From positions 18,274,475-18,338,474 of the forward strand of contig NC_087077.1 of the NCBI RefSeq assembly GCF_026151205.1: a DNA stretch of 64,000 nucleotides, written 5' to 3'. The notes under the pieces are model-generated. The model did no database searches. It was not told the origin of the DNA and worked only from the letters and a program-made list of their open reading frames with translations. This stretch comes from Bolinopsis microptera. Its lineage: Eukaryota; Ctenophora; Tentaculata; Lobata; Bolinopsidae. Both the position numbers and the translations under genes were made by a program. Position 1 is the stretch's first letter; the number at the start of each line of letters is the position of its first letter. Shown piece by piece: positions 42,652-62,500 of the stretch.

Positions 42652-43998
42652 TTGCTGAAAAGTAAATACATTATTGGTAGTATCGACAAAGCTTCTGGTA
42701 ATTTTGCATTTATTTGTAAAAAGTTTTATGTAAAAACTCTTGTCAATGAAATGGGTTGTGATCCTAATACTCTAGAATGTATAGGTAATGATACATATAA
42801 ACCCTGTAGCGAAGACGAGACTCATTATGTCAATAAAATATCTGAGAGTCTAAAGGAGAGATTTAATGTACAAGTTGAAGATAAAAACTTGCGACTAGCA
42901 CGCATCTTCTGGAACCCTAAGCTTCATAAGAACCCTTACAAAGCGAGGTTCATTGCAGGTGCCCGTTTTTGCGTAACGAAACAACTTAACGTCTGAAACT
43001 TTTGAGGAAATACTTCAAGAAATACTGCGAGGCAATCTACAACAACAGCGGTATAAACATGTTTTGGAGCATAGATTCCTCAAGTGAATTCCTCGAAGCT
43101 ATCAAAAATAGCGATGTTTATAATATACAAGTATATGATTTTACTACTCTTTATACCAGATTAGACTTGATTGAAGTAGAGAATATGATTAATGAAGTTG
43201 TTGATTTAATATTTTCAGACCGTAATAGATATATTTGTATTTCTAAAAGAGACAGTAATACATGTTTCTTTTCCAATAAAACCTATGATTCTCAATTCTC
43301 ATGCCTGCTTTAGTCAAGATGACCTAAAAGAGGCTGTTAAATTTATTATTTATAACACTTATGTTGTCTTCGGTGGGATTGTATTCATACAAACCAAGGG
43401 TATTCCTATGGGTGGAAATTCAAGTTCCCCTATAGCTGATCTCACTGTTGGCAAAAAGGAATTTAATTATATGAAACGTTTACTTCAGGAAAAGAAAATG
43501 GGATTAGCAAAGATATTATCCAATAATAGACGATATGTTGACGATTTATCTATTATTAACTACCTTTACTTTCATAAATTGACTAAAGATATTTATCCTA
43601 ATTCATTGGAGATGGAGCGAGCTGGTTCCAATAATAAAATCATTAACTACCTTGATTTAAATATTAATATTTCCACAGAAGGACTAGAAATATCAGTGTA
43701 TAACAAAACTGATGATTTTAATTTTCATGTTGTATCCCTTACATTTCCTCACAGTAACATCCCAACCGAGGTTGGCTACAACGTTTGTTCAAGTCAAGTT
43801 CTTAGATATGGTAATGTTTGCACTAGATTGGATATCTTTACCTCCCATCTTCACAAAATATTTAAAATTCTAATTGATAGAGGATATAGCCGTGATAGAC
43901 TGATTAAAGGCATTAAACGTTGTCTGAGGAAATATGATAACGTTTTCAGGAAGTTCGGTATTCTAGATGACCATAACATTATTAAAGAACTCCCCTGA
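42652..43998 (+). pseudogene. Penelope-like reverse transcriptase, frameshifted
   Basis: Three overlapping plus-strand frames together cover an RT: 42652-42996 (SGNFAFICKKFYVK, WNPKLHKNPYKARFIAGA), 43002-43313 (VYDFTTLYTRL) and 43285-43998 (QTKGIPMGGNSSSPIADL and the catalytic RRYVDDLSII, then SNIPTEVGYNVCSSQVLRYG). The order and the KLHK/FIAG and GIPMG motifs are those of a Penelope-like family widespread in invertebrates, possibly the Naiad group. Two frameshifts, near 42990 and 43300, disable it. No GIY-YIG nuclease is seen on either side; the open frame at 42422-42658 just upstream has no clear RT similarity. A 25-bp sequence containing AACTAATGAACTGGAACCCC is present at about 42280 and again at about 42612, possibly a partial terminal duplication. 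Confidence 0.8.
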
Positions 43999-44231
43999 TA
44001 TCTTTTGATTTTATTGAAACACAGGTACTAACTCTGCTAAACTGAAAAAATTCTGAAACTCAGGTGAATAAGTGTACAACGTGCTAAACCGAAGTTCAGA
44101 GTGACCAGTGAAAATGGGCGAGCGTACCAAGTGTCATTTTAATTAGAAGTTTAAGTCAGTGATTTATTATTGAAGCTTGTAATTACAATAACTAATGCTC
44201 CTATAAATACTTTAATTAATTGTTTGTTCCA

Positions 44232-44504
44232 TTATTCTTTTTCCTTCCTCTTTTCTTTGTCATCCCCTTTAGTTTTAATATTCTTGCTATAAATGGCTAC
44301 AGCTAACACTATTAATGCTAAGTACCAAACAACAAGTGGGAGGTGGATCGTTGGTATACCATTAAATCGATTTAACATCGCAATTCCAGTCGCAAGCCTG
44401 GGACCATTACTACTTACTAGCATAGTCACAACATCTACAAAGCTGCCATATAGCCTGACTGACAATTTTCTCGACTGATTGACAATGTTTCTTCTTTTCC
44501 CCAT
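44232..44504 (-). CDS. Possible small single-pass membrane protein (90 residues)
   Basis: Uninterrupted frame starting MGKRRNIVNQSRKLSVRLYG, with one hydrophobic segment (LPLVVWYLALIVLAVAIY, about residues 56-73) and a charged Lys/Glu tail. The layout is that of a tail-anchored or type II small membrane protein. It lies 89 bases beyond the SOX stop codon on the same strand, so it may be 3' UTR sequence of SOX rather than a gene. No family recognised and no introns to support it. Confidence 0.3.
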   Translation of the reverse strand: MGKRRNIVNQSRKLSVRLYGSFVDVVTMLVSSNGPRLATGIAMLNRFNGIPTIHLPLVVWYLALIVLAVAIYSKNIKTKGDDKEKRKEKE

Positions 44505-44592
44505 TTAGAATACAAAGATTAGTACATTTTAGCTTATGATTAATACTATATTTTTACCTATAGTTTACCTAGATTACTGGAGTCTGGAAAGC

Positions 44593-53032
<8,440 letters not shown>

Positions 53033-55575
53033 TATATTTTCTAGTAGAGCTAGTTGGACTGAGAGAATGTATGAGAGTGTGTTTGGGGATAATGGATATG
53101 ATTGAGCACGGGATGTTTATTTTTATCTAAAATAATTTCTACTTGATGATCATTTTATTTGCATATTGATTGTCCTACTTTTCAAGGTTTGCGGCCGTTC
53201 TAATTATGTCTCATGCTCCGAGATTTAAACTTGAACCTCTGTTCAGGAGAAATAAGTGACCAGGCAGGTGGTATTATCATAAGTAGTGAGTACTGAAAAT
53301 CCCCTGGGACTTCAACCGGGTACTCTAAAATTATCAAACAATTGTCCTCCGTAAAGTGGACCAGTTTAATCAATGGAACAATGTACATTGTTATAAAAGG
53401 GCTCAATGACAATATAAACGACATAAACGATCTATACAATGAGCAGCAATTCAATGGCAAACAAGAAACAATGTTATTGATGTGGAGCTCTGAATGCCCA
53501 GAACAAACAATTCAAACCGTCATGATGATCATTACGGATCGGTTTGGGTATTTTAGATGAACTCAAACTTTTACCGAGTCAACGGTCACGTGCTCCTGTG
53601 AATACATCGCTTTAATAATTTCATTTTCCAATGTCTCTCTCAATTTTTCACACCTGAAGCACGGGCCCAAATTCGAGAGAGCAACATGACTTGCCACTGT
53701 ATCGAGCCTAACCTCCCCATTGGTCTAGAGCTCTCGACTCAGCATTATATACTTAACTCCAAAACCTTGTACCGAAATGATAAGTGGAGTTTAAGTGCGA
53801 GAAGCTCCACCAATCCCCAGTTTCGTCTCCGGTCACCTGACCTAATTATCCTCACTCCAGGTTCTGGGGACGATCTGGCACTGGCCTCATTGGACAATGC
53901 CGCCCATGCGAAATATCCCTAATTAAGGTGATGCGATATGTTGCGATATATATACGGGGAATGTTGGAGGATGTGTCAGTCTGAGTGGAGACGTAGGAAG
54001 ACGTGTGAGCAAAACTGATGGAGAGGGGGCAGTCTGCACAGATGCCACAAATATCTCACCTCTCTCTCCCCCCGGACCATGACTCATCGTTCTCTCCAAC
54101 TTCAATTTACCCTACCCCTTGAATTACCCGGCATCACTATCTTCATTCTCTGTTTCTCCAGTAGTCAAATCTCTGTAGTAGAATCTTCTTCACCAGGTTA
54201 TTTTAGGACCTTAATTGTCCAATTAACTGGTTTGTTCAAGTCCCATACTGGGTTACATCATGGATTTAAATAGATTTGTTAAGTTCTCTCCCTCTCTCCG
54301 CTCGTCAATTCAGTTGAACGGTCAGTCATGTTAACAATCGTTTGAGACATCAATTGATTGTTGTCAGGACATTCATGTAAGCAACAAAAACAACAGTCCA
54401 TGACGTCTGAATCTGTTGTTCATCACCACAAAAACAATGCTGTTAAGAACTCCTAACACCAGAGACATCCAGTTCAAACAAAAGCCGAGACCACTAAGAG
54501 TGTCGGTGTGATAAGCGATTGTTGCAGCTCAATTAGTGTTATGGGAGATGTAGAATTGGCCCCATTACTGAGTTGGATAACAATGGTCACACTCCGCCAC
54601 TCCTTCTGCGATGAATTGTTAGCTGTTCCTGCTACCTGGCATTACAGTTAACTAGTAGCACTTTTTGAGGGTAATCGTGGAATATTCAGGAAACGATTTC
54701 TGTGAGCGATTCCTTTTAAATCCGGGTCGTTAATTGTTGAATTGTTACGATTCATAAAGTGGGCCTTATTCACAGGTTCCGTAGATCGGAAACTTTTGTC
54801 TGTTCAATCTATTGATGGCTGTTTAGAGCTCGCACAGGAAAATAATTAAGCGATCACAGAGATTATGGCTTTCCCTAGAATTCCCCATATCAGTGAAATT
54901 TGAACATTAAATGTTAATCGACAGAGTTGGGAGTCTCTTTGAAGATTGAATCATAAAAAAGCCGGAATATCCTCATTAAATTATTTTTTATCCATAGGTT
55001 CTCAATGCCATAATATAGGATGGGATAATGATGTTGACAACCTTCCATGTAATTAGTAATGAGTGGAAAGGTCCCAAATGACATCATTTTGATTAAAAGT
55101 ACGTCTATTCTTACGAAATCAGTCAACAAATTTGTTCCCAGTCGAATTTGGTCTCTTTCGGCTGAAAGAACTGAATGATTATTGTCGAAGTTCTTTTGGA
55201 GATCAGTAACGTGGGTAGAAGTACAAACGGTTTATTCAGAACTTTTGAAATGAAGATTTTCCGTGTCACAGATGCCGACAATTAGGTTGAAACTTGTAGA
55301 CGATTTACAATTTACTTAGCTATTTGAAATTTTAAAAAACAGCATCCTCAATTATATGTTTGCAGAATCCGCCATGTGCAGTATAGTGTATACCTCCCAG
55401 GCTGCTTTTTGCGTCATTAAATGAAACCGTTTAGTAACTTCACAGACTCGTTTAGTTATAAATATGATGGGGTGTCGGGGCGATTTGGTGTTTAATGATC
55501 GAATTCAATCAATATTTCACAGCAACTCAATTTAGAACGAGAAATATTTAGTTTTTTTGCAGCGGCCTTGAGCTG
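53033..55575. promoter_or_regulatory. SOX upstream region with SOX-type motifs
   Basis: About 2.5 kb with no supported gene, 5' of the SOX start. Between 54330 and 54590 there are five SOX-core matches: AACAAT at 54333, ATTGTT at 54357 and 54518, AACAATG at 54433 and AACAATGG at 54579. This could be an autoregulatory element; in AT-rich DNA such hexamers are also common by chance. Confidence 0.35.
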
Positions 55576-55583
55576 CTTCTTTA

Positions 55584-55885
55584 CTGGGGACATGAAACGA
55601 CCATTAATGACCATTAATGACCAGTAATTACCATTAATGACCATTAATGACCATTAATGACCATTAATGACCATTAATAATAATGACCATTAATGACCAT
55701 TAATAATAATGACCATTAATGACCATTAATGACAATGTCAGTATTGGAAAAAATAAATATACTGACATTAATGGTCATGGTTTTTTGAGCATTTTATGAC
55801 CATTAATGACCATTAATGACAATTTCAGTATTGGCAAAATAAAAAATACTGACATTAATGGTGGTTGCATGTCCCACTTCGGGCC
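55584..55885. mobile_element. Small hAT-like MITE with CATTAATGAC repeats
   Basis: 302 bp flanked by an 8-bp direct repeat CTTCTTTA (55576-55583 and 55886-55893). The ends carry GGGACATG...CCATTAATG in inverted orientation, but the outermost bases do not match well. The interior is a (GACCATTAAT)n array followed by two copies of a GTCAGTATTGG...ATACTGACATTAATGG palindrome. Confidence 0.65.
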
Positions 55886-57020
55886 CTTCTTTACAGAAGC
55901 AACCCAGTTGCTACATTCCAGGAAACGATAAAATTCTTAATATCTACACATCGGGCTACTCAACAATTCAAAACTATAATCGTAATACATCTATTGAGTT
56001 TAACTACAGCATCAACATTCTTTGAGCACATCAACATTCTTTAATGCAAATCTCCTTTATTGTAACTGGGCATTGCTGAACATGGAGATTTGGATAAAAA
56101 ACAACCTAAATGAATATCAATAAGAACCAACAGTATCCCAAGAAGACCGGGCAAGTCTGCGAACTAGTCTGCTCCTCGTCAATTTGTCCCCCTAAATGGA
56201 AAGGAAAGGACATGGAGATGTACAGAATTTGTTCCGGAATATGAAGTTTTGATATGGAGGCCTGATATGGAGTAATAAATTACACTTTTTTACTCCATAC
56301 ATAAAAAAAGGCACAAGTGTAGTGTAAAAAAATGTAGTTGGTAAGGTGTAAACTGTAAAAAAGTGTAAAAAAGTGCAATTTAGTGTACCTTCTTTACTAC
56401 ACTTTTTGCTTCACCATACACCAAAAAAAGGCAAAACTGTAGTGTAAAAAAGTGTAGTGAACCCCCCCCCCCAACAGCACCCGATTGTAAATGTTAAATT
56501 TGCTAATCAAGTAAATATGGCATTATCACGGCATACGAATAATTAGGGGGTAGTCCTTCTTAATCTATTACAATTGTAAATGAATGGGAAACGAGAGCGA
56601 CCGATTTCATTCTCGGTATCATTCTGCATTTGCGGACGGTCATTCAAATTCATATCATTTCCTTTTGTTTGGGAAAGAGAGACACTGGCAGCGTTCCACT
56701 CTACCCATGATTATGGGTTTTGGTCAAATATACTATAACATTATAGTGTAATCAGTACAGTATTTGGTCGAGTACTGGCAGATCGCTTCTGCCAATTTGG
56801 TGGCCAACTCATATGGAGAGAGGCAGCTATAAATATGACAAGCTTTTTGAGCTCATAATTCGATAAAATACTTTTTACGACACGTGAGTCATGATTAAAA
56901 TAATTCTTATCATGTCTATGAGTGTAAGTACTTAATCAAAGTACTTAAGTATAAAATTCGTCGTTTTGAATATTTCGAACCAATCAGTGAACCAATTAGC
57001 CAACATTACAAGATTCAGAT
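55886..57020. other. Intergenic with a short tandem family
   Basis: No gene seen. At 56283-56460 the phrase AAAAAAGTGTAGTG and its complement-like variants recur, ending in a run of eleven C (56461-56472). Confidence 0.5.
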
Positions 57021-58213
57021 TAGGGTTGCCAGCCGATATTATCGGCCGATAATTATCGGCGATAATTCTCCAAAAATCGTTATCGATTATCGCGATAATT
57101 TTCGAGGATTATCGCGATAATCAACCACCTTTTATTAGGGGAAAATGGCACAGATTTTCTAATTTGTTTCTTTGTTTGTAGAGTAAAACCCCAGTGCTAG
57201 CATAATTTACAGTGTAATGGTATGCTGACGTGCTGTGTAGTGTGTATTGTGTATGAATTTGTGGCAATGAAAATTTAAAGGTTGCGTTATCGCAACTAAG
57301 TAAGTAGGTGGATTGAACTTGAAGGTTTTATGCTCAGACGTAGTTATTGTTGTTTGTTGAAGCACAGAAAGGAACTCAGACTACAACAAGACAGCAAAAA
57401 CCGTTGGAGCTCACTAGGTGCAGTATGTTGGAGTGATAACTGCAATGCAGTGAACGACGTTTTATTTGACTTGGAGCTAGGTAATCTAAAACTGGATGCT
57501 GAAAAGACTGAGTTAGTTAAAGACATTATCAGTTCTGTGTAAAAGAGACAAAAATCTCGCTCAAGCAGAAGTGATTCTTCAGTCTTTCAGTTTATTGATA
57601 GCTGGAAAGATAGAATCGCTACTTTCTCGATCTTTTCTTGAAGTTTATAATAGTCTACGTACACGATATGTTAAGAGAAAGAACCTTAACTTCGTATCGC
57701 TGTTAACGTTCTAGAATTATCACGAAGTAACTTAAAGTCTCTGCACCAGCGGTTGTTCAAGTAGTAAGAGACAAACGACGACTGGTTATCAGGACTTACA
57801 GGCCATTAGACAACTCGGTACCAAGGATAGATACCCTTGCTCGGGAGATTGACCTATTCACAACTAACAGGCAGGAAACTGAGACTATCTAAGAAATACG
57901 CAGTTCATTAAGTCATTATATTTCGTACCACGCCAGCAGACTTTTTTGAATAAACTATGTTGTAACTTGAATGAATATTCGTTAGATTTGCTGATTGTTG
58001 ATTTTTTTTTAATTTCATGCCATTTTGTTACTATATAATGATGATATTACAAGGTTACATAGCATAGGAGCATAATTAGTATGCAGAGTGCAGACAAATA
58101 TAACTTCAATTATCTTGCCAAATTTATCGCCGATAACCGATATTATCGCGATAATTACGAAAAAATTATCGATTATCGCGATAAAAAGAATTGTACCGAT
58201 AATGGCAACCCTA
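57021..58213. mobile_element. hAT-like element with GATAAT-rich ends
   Basis: 1193 bp bounded by TAGGGTTGCCA and its exact complement TGGCAACCCTA, with an 8-bp target duplication ATTCAGAT (57013-57020 and 58214-58221). Both subterminal 100-bp regions are palindromic arrays of TTATCG/CGATAA, including ATTATCGCGATAAT. The interior holds a 70-codon plus-strand frame (57330-57542) without a recognisable transposase domain, so the element is non-autonomous or heavily degraded. Confidence 0.85.
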
Positions 58214-58221
58214 ATTCAGAT

Positions 58222-59542
58222 AAAGACGGGTTTTTGTCTGGAAAGTAAAACACCATGCGCTTTGTGTTCTGTAACCAGGATCACACAAACAATGTCACAA
58301 TTATTACTGGCATGTCTATGACATGCCACATGGAATCATTATGCGCTTCCCACCCTTCCTTTAAAAGCAAACTACGAAGTTTATTAGTTTCAGCTGTGGA
58401 GGCCTGTAGTAAATTTTGATCTGGACGGTTTTGCTCATAACTTCAGAATTCAAAACTTTATTAGGATTTTATGTGGTTCTTAGGACTACATTTTACTCGA
58501 TATCTAACTCTAAGTGCATTAGTAACGAATATATCTCCAGATGGTCCATTTGATACCTATACTATTGATCACTAGATGGGTCGAAGGTCCGGTATGAGTT
58601 AAGAATGTAGGGTTTGTAGAATTATCACTTGCTAAACCAGTGGTAATATCTCCAGGAATGATAATCTTGAACATTCACCAGCAGAAATGATGGTCAAAGG
58701 CCGGCACTTAACATCCCCATCTGAAATGCCGTATCGAGATACCCCTATATCCTCGAACTACGATTTTGGTGGTCTAGCAGAATGTCGCGCCAGTACTACT
58801 TTAATTTATGACGCAAATTTCAAATTTTAATCGAATTTGCAGTCTACCAGTACCAAGTCCCAGTATTCGATAATATTCAATTTTATACGAATATCTAATG
58901 TTCAGTATTGTAGTATAATAAAACGGAAACACGAATATTCCACAAGATGGTTAAAATTAAGATGCTGATTACATAAAACAAGAACATTAAACTACTAAAT
59001 CCGGGTTTTATACTAAACGGGAATATCTGTGAATTAATTGCTGTACTTCCCCATGTCATGTCTGCATACAGTTCCAATTTCGAACGTTGGTCAATCGCAA
59101 ATTCTAATTCTCTCCAACGAATTTTAGAAATTCTTTAAATGTGAGCGTTTCTGTAAAATTATTTGAGCCTATTTTTTCCTTGTCGATTCAGGGGAGGGGT
59201 AATACTAGCAATATTTTTAATAACTAACTACGACACTCAGCACTGATTCGTACACAAAGTTTAACCCATTTTCTGCAGCACAAATTTCAGCATTTTTTGT
59301 CTCGTTTCTAGCCACTAGCTTTCAGTCTGTCAATCACCAACGAAACTGATCTGTACTGTCCTCCGATAGCTTGCTCAAAAATACTAAAGTAAATATCATT
59401 GAGTCTCTAGTCCAACAATTTCCCCGAAGATACCAATTTCCAAGCATATGTGCATGCTTCATACGCCAAGGACACTAGGTCCGGTTACACACCTCTTCCA
59501 TAATTTGGATCTCTGAGCTACACGAAAGTGTTCTCTTGTTCT
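58222..59542. other. Intergenic, no gene seen
   Basis: 3' flank of the GPCR gene. Only short frames without recognisable domains. Confidence 0.45.
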
Positions 59543-62500
59543 CTATATGTTGAAAGCGTCCAGTCGGGTCAGGACAATCTCTCCGGAGTTACTCCTCGTC
59601 ATCTTGGTGGTTCTTACGGGGACGTTGAGTGCTGAACTGAAGTAGCTGTCGTTGGTCGCTATCTGAGGTAGATCCATCGAGTTTGCCAGGTCGTTCCGCT
59701 TCACGGAAGACTGAGGTTTGCACTTGTAGGTCAGTTTCAGTTTTCGGTTTATGCGACCGGTGAAGACAGCGTATTTGGCCTTCATTCCCAAGCATACCAG
59801 TTGAAATTTGGGCATTCTGAAATAAACGTTGTTGTTACATCTTTGAGATGTTCATTTATGTTCTATTTTTGTTTTGAATAAAGTTATATTATATTGCCAT
59901 GTGTCAAGATGAGTATGATGAGTATGATGAATGACGAGTTGAGTATGATGAATGAATTGCATAGCTAAGTGTGGATGATTTGATTTGAAACTTTTATCAA
60001 ATCACAACTTAACCAATTTCAACGAATCACACAATTTGTAGAGAAAAGTATTTGTACTTTAGGCTGCTTGAATGCTGAAGTGGCTTGAGATGAAGTCACT
60101 ATGTGATGGGGTTCTAGTTACATTCCCCGTAAGACTCATGTGTTATTGTGTTCTTGACTCTTACTCTGGTCCCTTAAACTTAAAGCTATTCCTAATGTTG
60201 AAATTTGCAAAAAATATTATGAATTTGATCGCAGACAAGATCTTTAAGATGATAATTGGATTTCACATAATGGCACAAAAGTCTCCAGATTTATAGAGTC
60301 GGAAGCAGTTCCCATTTATCTCCAATATCACCTCAATACTATCATCGCTTGGTCAACCCATAACAATATGGACCTCCACGAAGATAAATTCGCGGTTCTT
60401 AACTATAAAACAAGGACAGTAACCTTTCTTGTTGATCTACCATAATTATATCTGGGACTTGGGAGTCAATACAACCCCATATTGCCAATGGACTACCCAC
60501 ATCAAAATTATTGCCAATAATGCTACAAAGATGGCCTCATGGGTACTTACACTTTTTCGATTTTTTAAATCGATTTTTCTAAATTTTTCTAAATTTTACT
60601 GAACAAGTTTTTATTATTAACAATTCTTTATTTTTCCTATAATACATAGTACATACCTGAAAGCGTAAACGAAAGGGTTAAGAGCGGCACTAAGATAACA
60701 GAAGTACCAAACCACCACCCTCAGGTTCATCAGCTGATTATCGTTCAGGATTATCTTGTTCCTGCAAAAGGTCTTGAGAAAGTAGACCAGCATGTGAGGA
60801 AACCACGTGACCAGAGAAAGTACCACCACAAACATTAGCGTTATTGTTTTTCTTATCACTTTGCTCTTCCGTATCACCCACACTGAACTGATTGGAATTT
60901 TGATAAAATTTAAGAACACTGTGTAAAAATTTGATTTTATCATGTGCAAAAAGAACCAAAAGAATGGCCAAAAGAACTAAAATTTGAATGTTATTCGGTA
61001 AAACTAAAAGTTGGACGTCGTGCTGATCTGCAAAATGGTACTATGTCAATAATTATTTGACAGTTATCCTCATTGGCAGTTATCCTCATTAACCAAATAG
61101 TTTTGATCATGCGGGTAAAAACAATCCACGCAAATAGTTTTGATCATGCGGGTAAAAAACAATCCATGCAAATAGGTTAGATCATGCAATCCATGCAAAT
61201 AGTTTTGATCATGCGGGTCAAAACAATCCATGCAAATAGGTTAGATCATGCAATCCATGCAAATAGTTTTGATCATGCGGGTAAAAAACAATCCATGCAA
61301 ATAGGTTAGATCATGCAATCCATGCAAATAGTTTTGATCATGCGGGTCAAAACAATCCACGCAAATAGTTTGATTATGCGGGTAAAAACAATCCACGCAA
61401 ATAGTTTTGATCATGCGGGTAAAAAACAATCCATGCAAATAGGTTAGATCATGCAATCCATGCAAATAGTTTTGATCATGCGGGTCAAAACAATCCATGC
61501 AAATAGGTTAGATCATGCAATCCATGCAAATAGTTTTGATCATGCGGGTCAAAACAATCCATGCAAATAGGTTAGATCATGCGGGTAAAAAACAATCCAT
61601 GCAAAATTTAGTTTTGGTCATGCGGGTAAAAGTAAAAACAATCCACGCAAATAGTTTAGATCATGCGGGTAAAAAACAATCCATGCAAATAGGTTAGATC
61701 ATGCGGGTAAAAACAATCCATGCAAATAGGTTAGATCATGCGGGTAAAAAACAATCCATGCAAATAGGTTAGATCATATGTGGGTAAAAAACAATCCATG
61801 CAAATAGGTTAGATCATGCGGGTAAAAACCAATCCATGCAAATAGTTTTGATCATGCAATCAATGCAAATTACTCTGGTTCCGGAGCCGAATTATTGGAT
61901 CTCCTTCCACCCCTTTTCTTCGCACGAATTTCTCTGAGCTTGCGGCTGTTGGAATCAACATTTTATTCATTAAATAAATATATATATATATATACAGTTT
62001 TAATACTTTCAACACTATTATTAATTATATAACAAATAATTTGAGGTTGACTGTAAAGGTACATTTTACCGACATTTGAAGTCAAGGCGTTGTTTTACTG
62101 ACAGCTGTGGCTGACTAACAATATTATATATATATATATATTATATTATATATATATATATATATATATTATATATTATATTGTATTATATTCCCTATAA
62201 TGAACCACCTCGTATATGTGTAAATTCATTGAATAAAGGTCCATTGGTAAAGCATAAATTGGATATTTTGTCGTATTTTTAATGGATATTTAAACGGGTT
62301 TTAGGCCATTTAAGCACAAGATGTACAATATTTAAGAAAACGGTTCCCAAATGTAACCCACGATTATAAGGTTCCGAAAATATCGAACTATCGATCGTTA
62401 GTTATCCGAAAAAATATTTTATATGGGGTTTGTTTATCTTTCAACTCCCATATCTTCTTGGATAGCTCCGTCCAAAAAAATATGGGAGTTGGAAGATAAA

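Noticed and set aside
53686-53922. 78-residue frame upstream of SOX
   Set aside because: No recognisable domain and overlapping frames of similar length on the other strand; probably chance.
57330-57542. Independent gene inside the hAT-like element
   Set aside because: A short frame without similarity I recognise; kept only as part of the element.
61241-61697. Open frames encoding DCFDPHDQN-like repeats
   Set aside because: Translation of the octamer minisatellite on both strands; not protein-coding.
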